From NCBI GenBank assembly GCA_038258425.1, contig JBBSPV010000024.1, forward strand, positions 1 through 54,762: a DNA stretch of 54,762 nucleotides, read 5' to 3'. Positions 8,059-16,816 of this stretch are shown here, piece after piece. The notes beneath the pieces are model-generated. The model was not told the DNA's origin. It did no database searches and saw nothing but the letters and a program-made list of their open reading frames with translations. The stretch's first letter is position 1. The number at the start of each line of letters is the position of its first letter. This DNA is from DATLGB01 sp038258425. GTDB lineage: Bacteria > Actinomycetota > Thermoleophilia > Solirubrobacterales > Solirubrobacteraceae. Both the position numbers and the translations under genes were made by a program.

Positions 8059-9054
8059 GTGACCTCGCCTCCGCGGGCGGCGCCGGAGCAGGACCGGTTC
8101 ACCGCAGAGACCGAACGATTCCGCCGGGAGCTCCTGGCGCATTGTTATCGCATGGTCGGGTCGGCGCATGAGGCCGAGGACCTCGTCCAGGCCACCTACC
8201 TTCGAGCTTGGCGTTCCTACGCTGGGTTCGAGGGCCGTGCCTCGATCCGAGCCTGGCTGTACACGATTGCCACCAATGTCTGCCTGAGCGCGCTGGCGCC
8301 GCGCCGTGTCCGGCTGCTGCCCTCGGGGCTGACCGGCTCCTACGACGCGCGCGACAGCCCGCCGAGCCCCGTGGCGCCGGGCGAGGTCTCGTGGCTCGAA
8401 CCGCTGCCTGACGCTTGGATCGCTCCACCTGCCGACGATCCGGCCGCATCCGCGATAGGACGCGAGTCGCTGCGGCTAGCGCTGATCGCGAGCCTTCAGC
8501 ACCTGTCCGCCCGCCAGCGTGCCATCTTCATCCTGCGCGAGGTACTGGCGTTCTCAGCCGCCGAGACCGCGGAGATCCTCGACACCACCACGGCGGCGGT
8601 CAAGAGCGGCTTGCAGCGCGCTCGCGCCCGGCTGGAGGAGCTCGACCCGGAGCCCGAGGAGCTGCTCGACCCCGCCGACGAGCGGGCGCGCGCACTCCTC
8701 GAGGGCTACATCGCTGCCTTCGAACGCTCGGACGCCCGCCTGCTGCAAGAGGTGCTACGCGCCGACGCCACGCTGGAGGCGACGCCCTTCCGTGAGTGGC
8801 AGGCCGGGCGGGCGATGTGCATCCACGTGCTCAACACGTACGTCCTGGGCGTGCCCGGCGACTGGCGCATGATCGCGACACGTGCCAACGGTCAGCCCGC
8901 TGCCGCCGTGTACCGCCGCGATGCAGGCGGCGCGCTTCGAGCCGATGGCGCTGTGGTGCTCGCTCCCACCGCCACCGGCATATCCCGCGTGATCAAGTTC
9001 CACGAGCCTGCACTGGTCCTCCGGTTCGGTTTGCCTGGCGCGCTCGCGGGGTGA
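8059..9054 (+). CDS. ECF-type sigma factor with C-terminal SnoaL-like domain (SigG/TIGR02960-like)
   Basis: A 331-residue RNA polymerase sigma factor. Region 2 is HCYRMVGSAHEAEDLVQATY through RAWLYTIATNVC (about 28-75). Region 4 has LSARQRAIFILREVLAFSAA through ETAEILDTTTAAVKSGLQRA (about 150-190). From about 215 to the end there is a SnoaL/NTF2-like domain (ALLEGYIAAFERSDARLLQE), which in related ECF groups modulates sigma activity and may sense a ligand. No anti-sigma gene is adjacent. The only partner nearby is the frameshifted EthD gene. The GTG start fits a leaderless message. Target genes cannot be read from the sequence. Confidence 0.88.
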   Translation: MTSPPRAAPEQDRFTAETERFRRELLAHCYRMVGSAHEAEDLVQATYLRAWRSYAGFEGRASIRAWLYTIATNVCLSALAPRRVRLLPSGLTGSYDARDSPPSPVAPGEVSWLEPLPDAWIAPPADDPAASAIGRESLRLALIASLQHLSARQRAIFILREVLAFSAAETAEILDTTTAAVKSGLQRARARLEELDPEPEELLDPADERARALLEGYIAAFERSDARLLQEVLRADATLEATPFREWQAGRAMCIHVLNTYVLGVPGDWRMIATRANGQPAAAVYRRDAGGALRADGAVVLAPTATGISRVIKFHEPALVLRFGLPGALAG

Positions 9055-9309
9055 CAGACGCCGCTGCCCATCGACGGTGGCCTCCGGGCGCGTCCAAGTG
9101 GGAGCCCTACTCGTCGGCGCTTACGGAGCCGATGGCCGCGGAAGCGGAATCGGAGTCGTTCCGCGAGGGGGTTCGGGGACGCTGCGTATCGCGTCGGTGC
9201 GCGCTGAGTCACTCACGCATCAACGAGCCGTGCCGGAACGCATGGAAAACGGGTGACGGCTTCCGCCGGCCTCCGTCGCCGTGCACACCGTTGCCATGCA
9301 GCACCAACT

Positions 9310-10872
9310 TCAAGCACCGGGGTGAGGACGGGGGTCGAGCGCCGGCGAACGGGTGACAACCGCCCAGGACAGGCCCTCGTCGCTGAGCACCGTCGCGCCC
9401 TCTCGCACCTCCCAGCCGGGTCGGCCCGCTGGGCCTACCTCGTCCCAGAGCGTACCGGGCAGCAAGCCGAGCGTGTTGGAGGCGATCACGCGCCCACGCC
9501 GGTTGACCAGCGCTGCCTCCACGGGGATCGCCTGCAGCAGCGACGCGGCGAGCTCCTCGATCCGCTCGACCGCCACGTCCGCGCCGGCGACCCCGAGGAA
9601 CTGACCCGCGACGACGATCGGCATCGTGAGCGTGAACACGTGGCGATCGGTGCACCCGTAGTCGATGAAGGGGCCCGCGATGAAGCGCTTGCCCGTGTCG
9701 CGGGGGACGGTGAACCAGTCGACGCGCTCGTAGTCGTAGAAGCGTACGTCGCCGGGGTCAAGGCTCGCCTCGAGCGCGACGGGATCCTCACCCTCCGGCT
9801 TCCAGCGCCACTCGAGCCAGCGCGGTGCGCCGGCGAGCGCCCCGGGCGCGAAGACGACTCCGGTTCCCAGGATCGGTCCTGCCCCGCCCTTGAGATGGCC
9901 CAGGATCGGCTCGCTCAACCTGTCGAGCGCCGCCCTTCCCAGCGGCGCGCTCCCGGCCGCGAGCTCGGCGACCAGCGCGCTCAGCTCCGCGAGGCCGGCG
10001 AGGACCTCGTCGACCGCGGTCCGGATCGGCGCCAGCACCGCCTCGGAGGCGGCCCGCAGCGCGGACTCGTCGATGGCCACGGCCGGGTCCGGGCCTCGCG
10101 GGTCGTCGGTGATCGGGGATGGACGGGCGCCCGCGCACAACCGCCGATGCGCGGCGATCAGCGTGAGCGTCTCGGCATTCACGTGCGCGACGCAGGTGCG
10201 CCGGGCAACACACGCATCGCGCGTGCCGAGCGCGGCGATGATCGCTGCGTGATCGCTCAGAGCGTCGCGGGCGAGCGCGTCGTCTGCCACGTGCCACAAG
10301 AGCGATCCGGTCTCGACCTGGAGCGCGACCTCGGCGCTGACCAGCCGCGCAGAACGCGTCGCGGCGGCCACTTCGACGTGAAAGCGCCGGTCGGCCGCGT
10401 GCCGCCCCGTCGCGGTGCGTGCCTCGGCGAGGGCGCCGACGTGGTGGCGCAGGGTGTCGAGGTCGGACGCGGAGGCGCGCACCGCCGCAAGCTCGGTGGC
10501 CGCGGCCGCGATCGCGGCGCGGTGATCACCGAGGTCGCGCAGCTCGTCGATCGAGAACGAGCGCAAGCGCTCCTCGAGATACCTCTTCATGGCATCGGGC
10601 GAGACCCGGATGAATGTGCCGCCGCCGCGACCACGACGCGTGCGCACCAGGCCACTGCGGCGCAGACCCGCGAGCGCCTCGCGCAGCGTGACGGTGGAGA
10701 CGCCGAGCTGCTGGGCAAGCTCCTGCTCGCTTGGAAGCCGCTCGCCGTCGGTCAGCAAGCCGGCGTGGATCGCTGTGCTGAGACGGTTCTCGACAGCCGC
10801 AACGCGGCCCGCATCATCGAGTCGAAGGAACGCATCGTGCCTGGCGCTTGGCTGCACGTGCGCGGGAGACAT
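9310..10872 (-). CDS. GntR/FadR-type regulator fused to a C-terminal Cache-like sensor domain
   Basis: A 520-residue regulator divergent from the APC permease. Residues about 22-90 form a GntR winged helix (RLPSEQELAQQLGVSTVTLR, LRRSGLVRTRRGRGGGTFI). Residues about 95-235 resemble a helical FCD ligand domain (ELAAVRASASDLDTL, ADRRFHVEVAAATRSARLVS). The C-terminal 250 residues contain VRFYDYERVDWFTVPRDTGK, AGPFIDYGCTDRHVFTLTMP and GQFLGVAGADVAVERIEEL. That is the pattern of Cache sensor domains, which are usually extracytoplasmic; here no membrane segment is seen, so it would be cytosolic. I chose ATG 10872 because it leaves the promoter region free. It probably controls the permease through the palindrome at 10939-10960. 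The 255 bp downstream, before the sigma-factor gene, hold nothing recognisable. Confidence 0.82.
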   Translation of the reverse strand: MSPAHVQPSARHDAFLRLDDAGRVAAVENRLSTAIHAGLLTDGERLPSEQELAQQLGVSTVTLREALAGLRRSGLVRTRRGRGGGTFIRVSPDAMKRYLEERLRSFSIDELRDLGDHRAAIAAAATELAAVRASASDLDTLRHHVGALAEARTATGRHAADRRFHVEVAAATRSARLVSAEVALQVETGSLLWHVADDALARDALSDHAAIIAALGTRDACVARRTCVAHVNAETLTLIAAHRRLCAGARPSPITDDPRGPDPAVAIDESALRAASEAVLAPIRTAVDEVLAGLAELSALVAELAAGSAPLGRAALDRLSEPILGHLKGGAGPILGTGVVFAPGALAGAPRWLEWRWKPEGEDPVALEASLDPGDVRFYDYERVDWFTVPRDTGKRFIAGPFIDYGCTDRHVFTLTMPIVVAGQFLGVAGADVAVERIEELAASLLQAIPVEAALVNRRGRVIASNTLGLLPGTLWDEVGPAGRPGWEVREGATVLSDEGLSWAVVTRSPALDPRPHPGA

Positions 10873-10930
10873 CAGTCGGGAGGGTACCTGCGATCCGTCG
10901 AAGATCCGCGCAACCACGCCCGTCGGCGCC

Positions 10931-10959
10931 TTGACAGATAACGTATGGCTTCGTAGGTT
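10931..10959 (+). promoter_or_regulatory. Promoter of the APC permease gene
   Basis: A perfect TTGACA (10931-10936) is followed after 17 bp by TAGGTT (10954-10959), an almost ideal sigma-70 (housekeeping) promoter. Its spacer and -10 box lie inside the palindrome at 10939-10960, so a bound regulator would block polymerase. Confidence 0.75.
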
Positions 10960-10960
10960 A
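10939..10960. promoter_or_regulatory. Imperfect palindromic operator, probable GntR-Cache binding site
   Basis: The 22-bp element begins TAACGTATG and ends CGTAGGTTA. The two 9-base arms match at 7 positions (TAACnTAnG / CnTAnGTTA). It lies between the divergent regulator and permease genes and overlaps the permease promoter, the usual position for repression by a FadR-type protein. Confidence 0.6.
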
Positions 10961-11007
10961 GCGTCGCAGGTACGGGCCTTCGACGTCCTCAACCGGGGAG
11001 GAAGTGC

Positions 11008-12549
11008 ATGACCGAGACGACCGTCGACCCAGCGGGGCGTGGCGACGACTCGGACGCCGCGAGCCAGCTCAGCGAACTCGGCTACGAGGGCCAGTTCGAC
11101 CGAAGCATGGGCCTGTGGAAGAACTTCTCGCTCGGCTTCACCTACCTCTCACCGGTCGTCGGCGTCTACTCGGTGTTCCTGATCGGCTTTCTGGCCGGGG
11201 GCCCACCGATGATCTGGAGCATCGTGGTTGCCGGGGTGGGCCAGTTGCTCGTCTCGCTGGTCTTCGCCGAGGTCGTCGCGCAGTTCCCGGTCGCCGGCGG
11301 CATCTACCCGTGGGCGCGGCGACTTATCGGCAGGCGCTGGTCGTGGATCACCGGCTGGATCTACGGCTGGGCGCTGATCGCCACGATCGGCAGCGTCGCG
11401 ACCGGGTCGGCGATCTTCACCGCGTACCTGTTCGGCTTCGAGACCACTGGGCTGACGACGGTCCTGATGGCAGCCGGGATCATGCTCATCGCCTTCCTCA
11501 TCAACATCAGCGGGACGAAGTGGCTCGGACGTGTCGCCTTCGTCGGCTTCGTCGCCGAGCTCGTCGGCGCGCTCTTCGTCGGCATCTGGCTGCTCGCCTT
11601 CGAGCGCCACCACGGCTTCGGGACGTTCTTCCATTCGCTGGGCACGCAGGGCAGCGGCAGCTACCTCGGCGCCTTCCTCGCCGCCGCGCTGCTTGGTCTG
11701 TACCTGTTCTACGGCTTCGAGGCGTGCGGTGATGTCGCCGAAGAGGTGCCGGACCCCGGCCGGCAGATCCCGCCCGCGATGCGCCGCACGATCTACATCG
11801 GCGGCTTCGCCGCGCTCCTGGTCACCGCGGCGCTGATCCTCGCTCAACCCGACTTCAACGCGATCCTGAGCGGGCGAGACGCCGACCCGATCACGAGCAC
11901 GTTCGAACGGGTGTTCGGCACCGGCGGCGCGAAAGCGATCATCGTCGTCGTGCTGATCAGCTTTCTCTCGTGTGTCCTCAGTCTGCAGGCGGCGGCGAGC
12001 CGGCTGATGTACTCGTACGGACGCGACAAGATGGTGTTCGCCAGCGACGTCCTCTCCCACTTCTCACGCAGTCGGCACGTCCCGTCCTATGCGCTTGTCG
12101 TCGCGGGCGTGGTGCCCGCCGCGATCGTCGCGATCGCTCAGGCGATCTCGACCACCGCGCTGACGACGGTGATCTCCTTCGCGGCCTGTGGGATCTACGT
12201 CGCCTTCCAGGCGGTCGTCCTGGCAGCGCTCGTGGCGCGGGCCAAGGGCTGGGTGCCGAAGGGCAAGTTCACGCTCGGTCGTTGGGGCCTGCTGGTCAAC
12301 GTCAGCGCGCTGGTGTACGGCGTCGCCGGCGCCGTCAACCTCGCCTGGCCACGGGGCGGCGAGGGAATCGCCTGGTACCAGCAGTGGTCGGTGATCATGG
12401 GACTCGCACTCGTGATCGGCGGCGGCATCCTCTATCTCTTCCTTGGTCATCCGCATCTCCGCGGCGACGCCCCGGCCGGCGACGCGATCCCGCGCAAGGC
12501 GACCCCTCCCAGAGGTCAGCCCGCTCCTTCCTCGGCGGGCGGCTCCTGA
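11008..12549 (+). CDS. APC-superfamily amino acid/amine permease
   Basis: A 513-residue integral membrane protein with about 12 hydrophobic segments. The N-terminal motif LGFTYLSPVVGVYSVF and the glycine-rich first helix are typical of amino acid-polyamine-organocation transporters of the GABA/ethanolamine permease type. AACGIYVAFQAVVLAALVAR lies near the C-terminus. The substrate is not readable. The start is secure: GGGGAGGAAGTGC precedes ATG 11008. Its promoter at 10931-10959 is overlapped by a palindrome, and the GntR-Cache regulator is divergent, so expression is probably substrate-controlled. It converges with the stress-protein gene 20 bp downstream. Confidence 0.9.
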   Translation: MTETTVDPAGRGDDSDAASQLSELGYEGQFDRSMGLWKNFSLGFTYLSPVVGVYSVFLIGFLAGGPPMIWSIVVAGVGQLLVSLVFAEVVAQFPVAGGIYPWARRLIGRRWSWITGWIYGWALIATIGSVATGSAIFTAYLFGFETTGLTTVLMAAGIMLIAFLINISGTKWLGRVAFVGFVAELVGALFVGIWLLAFERHHGFGTFFHSLGTQGSGSYLGAFLAAALLGLYLFYGFEACGDVAEEVPDPGRQIPPAMRRTIYIGGFAALLVTAALILAQPDFNAILSGRDADPITSTFERVFGTGGAKAIIVVVLISFLSCVLSLQAAASRLMYSYGRDKMVFASDVLSHFSRSRHVPSYALVVAGVVPAAIVAIAQAISTTALTTVISFAACGIYVAFQAVVLAALVARAKGWVPKGKFTLGRWGLLVNVSALVYGVAGAVNLAWPRGGEGIAWYQQWSVIMGLALVIGGGILYLFLGHPHLRGDAPAGDAIPRKATPPRGQPAPSSAGGS

Positions 12550-12569
12550 TCGGTTCAGGGAGCCTGGTG

Positions 12570-13049
12570 TCAACGCCGCACGGCACGGGGTGCCTCAACG
12601 ACCGCACAGCGCGCCTTGCGGGAGATCCGGCGTCGTGCCAGCCGTGCGAGCGGGCCTCGTGCGGCCGGCACGACGAGGACATCTCCGGCTAGCTCAGACG
12701 CGGCGAAGACCAGGGCCTCCTCCGGCGAGGCGCCGGTGAAGACCCCGTACGTCGCCGACACCTCGTCGCCCAGCGCACGAGCCATGCCGGCGCACTCCTC
12801 CTGCGCCTGCTCGCGCATCAGCCGGGTCCAGGCAGCGCCGCTCGGAGCGCAGCAGCGCTGCCCCCGCTCCTCGACCACGGCCACCGCCACGGCACTGAGC
12901 CGTCCTCGAGCACCGGCAAGCTCGGCGGCGGTACGTAAGGCCTGCTCGCCGTCTGGCGAGCGGATCACGTGCGCGAGGACGTGCAGGTCATCGGTCGCGA
13001 CCGAGTCTCCCGCAGGGCGCGTCGATCTGGCCGCAGCAACGCTGCTCAC
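12570..13049 (-). CDS. Universal stress protein-like protein
   Basis: A 159-residue protein with the Usp alpha/beta pattern: HVLAHVIRSPDGEQALRTAA at the start, a central acidic helix, and DVLVVPAARGPLARLARRRI with KARCAVVEAP at the end, where Usp proteins carry the nucleotide-binding loop. The usual GxxGxxxxxxxxG-S/T loop is only partly kept. It begins with GTG 3 nt after the stop of the 104-residue gene and is the last member of the four-gene Fe-S/FAD operon. Similar Usp-like tails accompany transport and catabolic operons in actinomycetes, but its role here is unknown. Confidence 0.65.
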   Translation of the reverse strand: MSSVAAARSTRPAGDSVATDDLHVLAHVIRSPDGEQALRTAAELAGARGRLSAVAVAVVEERGQRCCAPSGAAWTRLMREQAQEECAGMARALGDEVSATYGVFTGASPEEALVFAASELAGDVLVVPAARGPLARLARRRISRKARCAVVEAPRAVRR

Positions 13050-13052
13050 GGA

Positions 13053-13367
13053 TCAGCCGGCCCCGTCGGAGATGTCGTGCTTGCGGCTCTCCATCTCCGG
13101 CTGGTCGACGACGTGCTCTGCGCCCAGCTCGGCGGGCTCGCCGGCGACCAGCAACTCGTCCGCGAAGTGCGCGTGCATCCACCTCAGATGCTGCCAGCGG
13201 CTGTCGACGATCCGCTCGGTGTCCCAGACGGGCATCCGCTGCTGCTTGAAGTGACTCCCCATCAGCGCCGGGTCGACCTCGAAGACGTGGTCGAGCCGCA
13301 TGATGACCCCGTCAGCGATCGGCCGCGCTTGCGGCGGCTGCTGCTCGTCCTGACGGAATCGCCTCAT
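13053..13367 (-). CDS. Hypothetical 104-residue protein coupled to the FAD oxidase
   Basis: No family is recognised. The protein is hydrophilic and rich in His, Trp and Asp, with the segment WQHLRWMHAHFADELLVAGE near residues 62-81 and no signal peptide, membrane helix or cysteine motif. ATG 13367 overlaps the oxidase stop by 4 nt (ATGA), and the Usp-like gene follows after 3 nt. It is therefore almost certainly translated as part of the oxidase operon. It could be an accessory subunit or a maturation factor for the FAD/Fe-S enzyme; this is a guess from position only. Confidence 0.7.
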   Translation of the reverse strand: MRRFRQDEQQPPQARPIADGVIMRLDHVFEVDPALMGSHFKQQRMPVWDTERIVDSRWQHLRWMHAHFADELLVAGEPAELGAEHVVDQPEMESRKHDISDGAG

Positions 13368-14896
13368 CTCGGACCTCCCCCGTTCTCGTCCGCATACGCC
13401 TCGTCGAGCATGAGCTTGCCCGGGTTCATCACGTTGTTGGGGTCGAACGTCCGCTTGATCTTCTTCATGGCGTCCCAGCCTGAGCCCATCTCCTGCGCCA
13501 CCAGTTCGGCATCGCCGGCGCGCGTCGCTCCGTGGCACGAGGTGATCGAGCCGCCGTGCTTGAGCGACACCTTCGCGATCTCGTGCTTGAGGCTCACCCA
13601 TCCGGCCCAGTTCTCGTCGTCGAGCTCCTGCTCCCAGATGCCCACGTCGATCTCCGTGAGCAGGTCGCCCCACGGCTTGTAGGCGCCGGTCGTGTAGGCG
13701 TACATGCCCCAGTCGTCGAAGATCCCGTAGCGCTCCCGGTAGCTCGCGACGAGCTCGTGCCACTCCTCGCGCACCTTGGGCAGGGCGCTGAAGTTGATCG
13801 CCGCGTCCTCGCAGTGCCACGACATCGGCGCCACCTTCCCGTCGGGCAGGCGGCCGTGCAGCGGGTTGGCGTAGCGATCGTGACGTGAGGCCCAGTCTCC
13901 GTCGGCCATCTCGTCGCCCGTGTACCTGCCGCCCTCGCTGCGGCCGAGCTCCATGATCCGCCGGGAGGCCGCTTGCACCTCGACCTTCGCCCCGTACAGC
14001 GCCACCGCGACCACCGACACCACCCACGGCGGCATCGGGATGAACGCCTCGTCGTCGCGCCGCAGGTAGGCGATCTTGTGCTCGTCGAACAGCACGACGC
14101 CGGCGATCGTCCCGAGCCCGGACCGCGCGATGTTCCCGACCGTGGCATGGGCCTTCATGTAGTCGTCGAAGGCGAAGAAGGCGGCGAACTCGGCCTCCGC
14201 GCGGGGCGCGAGCTCGAGCGTCGCCTCCGTGACGATCCCGAGCGTGCCCTGATGGCCCATGAACAGCTGCTTGAGGTTGTAGCCGGTGGAGGACTTGCGC
14301 AGCTTGCGGCCACCGCCCTCGCCCACCTCGATGATCTCGCCGGTGGGGAGCACGAGCTGCATCGAGACGACGAGGTCGCGCGTATGCCCGTAGCGGGCGT
14401 TGAGCAGCGACATCCCGCTGCACGCGATCCGCCCGCCCACGAGCGAGCACGGATACGACGCCGGGGCGTCGGGAAAGAACACGCCGTGGGGCCTGAGCTC
14501 CTCGTTGAGCTTGAGCATGTTGATGCCGGGGCCAACGGTGACCGTCCGGTCGACGAGGTCAACCTCCTTGATCTGGTTCATCAGCTTGACGTCGAGCACG
14601 ATGCCGCCGCGCAGCGGCACGGCGCCGTCGGCGAGGCCGGTTCCGCCGGCCCGCGGTACGACCGGGATGCGGTGGCGGTTGGCGAGCTTGAGAATCTCGG
14701 ACACCTGCTCCGCCGTTCGCGGCATGACGACGGCCGCGGGCAAGAACTCCGCCCAGCGATGGACGGGAAACGGCGCCGGCACGCGCGTGCGGTTGACGCG
14801 GCTGGAGACGTTGGTGAGCACCGCGCCCTCCTCGCCGCCCATGATCGCCTCGAGCTCGTCGACGACCGGCGCGTCGATCGTGGTGACGGCGCTCAT
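13364..14896 (-). CDS. FAD-linked oxidase, GlcD/D-lactate dehydrogenase type
   Basis: A 510-residue flavoprotein. The PCMH-type FAD-binding domain (about 45-230) shows VVPRAGGTGLADGAVPLRGG and VDRTVTVGPGINMLKLNEEL. The C-terminal oxidase domain ends in SITSCHGATRAGDAELVAQE and KIKRTFDPNNVMNPGKL, the signature of the GlcD/Dld/alkyl-DHAP synthase group. Relatives oxidise 2-hydroxy acids (glycolate, lactate, 2-hydroxyglutarate) and pass electrons to an Fe-S partner. Here the Fe-S gene lies directly upstream with a 4-nt ATGA overlap, so the two probably form one complex. The substrate is undetermined. Confidence 0.9.
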   Translation of the reverse strand: MSAVTTIDAPVVDELEAIMGGEEGAVLTNVSSRVNRTRVPAPFPVHRWAEFLPAAVVMPRTAEQVSEILKLANRHRIPVVPRAGGTGLADGAVPLRGGIVLDVKLMNQIKEVDLVDRTVTVGPGINMLKLNEELRPHGVFFPDAPASYPCSLVGGRIACSGMSLLNARYGHTRDLVVSMQLVLPTGEIIEVGEGGGRKLRKSSTGYNLKQLFMGHQGTLGIVTEATLELAPRAEAEFAAFFAFDDYMKAHATVGNIARSGLGTIAGVVLFDEHKIAYLRRDDEAFIPMPPWVVSVVAVALYGAKVEVQAASRRIMELGRSEGGRYTGDEMADGDWASRHDRYANPLHGRLPDGKVAPMSWHCEDAAINFSALPKVREEWHELVASYRERYGIFDDWGMYAYTTGAYKPWGDLLTEIDVGIWEQELDDENWAGWVSLKHEIAKVSLKHGGSITSCHGATRAGDAELVAQEMGSGWDAMKKIKRTFDPNNVMNPGKLMLDEAYADENGGGPR

Positions 14897-16209
14897 CCTG
14901 TCTCCTCTGGGACCTCGGCGGAGGCGCCAAGGTCGCCGCCCACCTCGATGCCGGCGGACTCCGCGACGAGCTCGATGATGTCGCGCACCTCGATCCCGGC
15001 GTCGCGGCCCGCGGTCGCCAGCGGGCGCTCGGACCACACGCAGGCGCTGACGAGCATGTCGACCTCGAGATCCTGCGCCCGCGCCAGCCGGCGGCGGCTG
15101 ATCTCGGCCGTGATCTCCGGCTTCTCGACCGGCAGGCCACCGCCCCCGCCCGAGCAGTACGACCACTGCGTCACGTGGTCGACGTCCTTGAAGGTCAGGC
15201 CGGGGATCGCCCGCAGGATCTCGCGCGGAGCCTCGTAGATCCCCTTGCGCTTGTTCAGCCGGCACGGGTCGTGGTAGGTGACCGTCCGGTTGATCGGCTT
15301 CTCGAGCTTCAGGCGCCCCTCGCGGATGAGCTCGGCGACGAGCTCCACGATCTGGACGACCTCGATCTCGAACTCGTCGCCGAAGTAGGCGGGGTAGTCC
15401 TCGGTGAAGTGGACGTAGTCGTGCGGCTCGATGGCGATGATCCGCTTGGTCCCGCTCGCCCGCCAGTCCGCCAGGTTGTGCTCGGCGAAGCGGCGCGACT
15501 GCTCGACGTAGCCCATCTCCGCGGCCGGACCGCCGCAGCACCACTGCTCGTTCATCAGGCCGAACTGCACGCCGGCCTTCTGCAGGATCTGTGCCGTGGC
15601 GCGCGGGATCGAGGTCCGGTAGAACGCCGCTTCGCAGTCGACGAACATCACCGTCTCGCCACCGATCGGTAGGTCGAGCCCCTCGGCCCAGTCGCGAACG
15701 TGCTCCTGCCCGTTGGGCTGCCCGTTCTCAACGCCCAGCACGGGCTCGTTCTTGAGCTCGTTGGTCAGCCGGTTCCAGAGCTTCCAGCCCTCACGGTCGA
15801 GGCCCTCGTCGACCATCAGCGCCCGCATCGCGCGAACGACCTTGACCGTCTCGGTGCGCGCTCGGTAGAAGTCGCCGACGAAGAGCGTGTTGGGGCAACG
15901 CAGCTCGCAGGCACCGCACTGCGTGCAGTGGACATAGTCGTCGGCGACGTCCTTGAGCGAGAGCAGGCCCTTGTCCATCGCAACGACGTTTGTGTGAAAG
16001 GCCGTCGGCGTGTGATTCTCGTTGCGGGTGACCTGTGTGACCGGACACGGCTCTCGGCAGAACTTGTGACCGGAGGAGAAGCAGTTGTAGGCGTTCTCGC
16101 GCCACTCCTCCACCAGCTCGTGCTGCCCCCGACCGTTGCCATCCGCCGGCCGGTCGGGAGGCACTTGCCCATCGCCCGCGTGACTGAGATTCTCGCCTTT
16201 GGGTGACAC
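14893..16209 (-). CDS. Fe-S protein, GlcF/HdrD-like (CCG domains)
   Basis: A 438-residue partner of the FAD oxidase. Two ferredoxin-like clusters are suggested: C43 with HKFCREPCP (C51, C55), and CTQCGACELRCPN (C95, C98, C101, C105). Two cysteine-rich CCG domains follow (WCCGGPAAEMGYVEQSRRFA; HDPCRLNKRKGIYEAPREIL, then WSYCSGGGGG), as in GlcF and heterodisulfide reductase HdrD. It should carry electrons from the flavoprotein to menaquinone or another carrier. The GTG 16209 start is tentative because the Shine-Dalgarno is weak; a good promoter lies at 16285-16313. It heads the four-gene operon. Confidence 0.88.
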   Translation of the reverse strand: MSPKGENLSHAGDGQVPPDRPADGNGRGQHELVEEWRENAYNCFSSGHKFCREPCPVTQVTRNENHTPTAFHTNVVAMDKGLLSLKDVADDYVHCTQCGACELRCPNTLFVGDFYRARTETVKVVRAMRALMVDEGLDREGWKLWNRLTNELKNEPVLGVENGQPNGQEHVRDWAEGLDLPIGGETVMFVDCEAAFYRTSIPRATAQILQKAGVQFGLMNEQWCCGGPAAEMGYVEQSRRFAEHNLADWRASGTKRIIAIEPHDYVHFTEDYPAYFGDEFEIEVVQIVELVAELIREGRLKLEKPINRTVTYHDPCRLNKRKGIYEAPREILRAIPGLTFKDVDHVTQWSYCSGGGGGLPVEKPEITAEISRRRLARAQDLEVDMLVSACVWSERPLATAGRDAGIEVRDIIELVAESAGIEVGGDLGASAEVPEETG

Positions 16210-16284
16210 TGAGGAACCCCTTGGTGGCCGGCGTCCGTCCTCGGGCTCGCGAACGCTCGTGCTTTTCCGTATGTCCCGACTCGG

Positions 16285-16313
16285 ACGCTACTGCGGCCCT
16301 GCTGCGACGTCAA
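16285..16313 (-). promoter_or_regulatory. Promoter of the Fe-S/FAD oxidase operon
   Basis: On the minus strand TTGACG (16313-16308) and TAGCGT (16290-16285) are separated by exactly 17 bp, a strong sigma-70-type match. The predicted leader before GTG 16209 is about 70 nt. Confidence 0.65.
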
Positions 16314-16788
16314 GCCGGTCCGGGTTCGGTGGGCTCTTGCCGCAACTCCGAGCTGCACCAGCGACCAGGACGGTTCTTAAGGGTGCTCTCACCGGGAGAG
16401 TGTGCACATCGGAGATCCCCGCAGTGCAAGCTTTCTCTGTCTCCTCGGCAGGCAGAGTCAGGGTTACACCAAACCGTGCTGGTGACACGAACTCACCCAG
16501 CGGTGATCGTCGTGAACCGCGGTCGGCGGCGCCGGACGCCGTCGTCGGTGTCGCGCGTCAGGATCTTCGCTGGGAGCCTCTCGGTTCAAACAGACGGCTC
16601 GATGCGCGGCCTTGTCCTCACAGAGAGAAGGATGCGATCGATGTCCAGGCCGGGAGAAGGTATCCCGGCGGCCTGGTCCAGCGCGGCGCCCGGCTGGTCC
16701 GAGGGAAGGCGGGCGGCCCATCGAGCCGCCGACGAGACTCCAGCGCCGGGGAGATCTGTCCTGCGTCAGCGAGGACGTCCGCCATGCT

Positions 16789-16816
16789 TTGAACCCGGGG
16801 CGGGCGGATCTACCAT
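16789..16816 (+). promoter_or_regulatory. Probable promoter of the aldehyde dehydrogenase gene
   Basis: TTGAAC (16789-16794) and TACCAT (16811-16816) are 16 bp apart. This predicts a leader of about 155 nt containing the 14-bp palindrome at 16860-16873. Confidence 0.5.
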
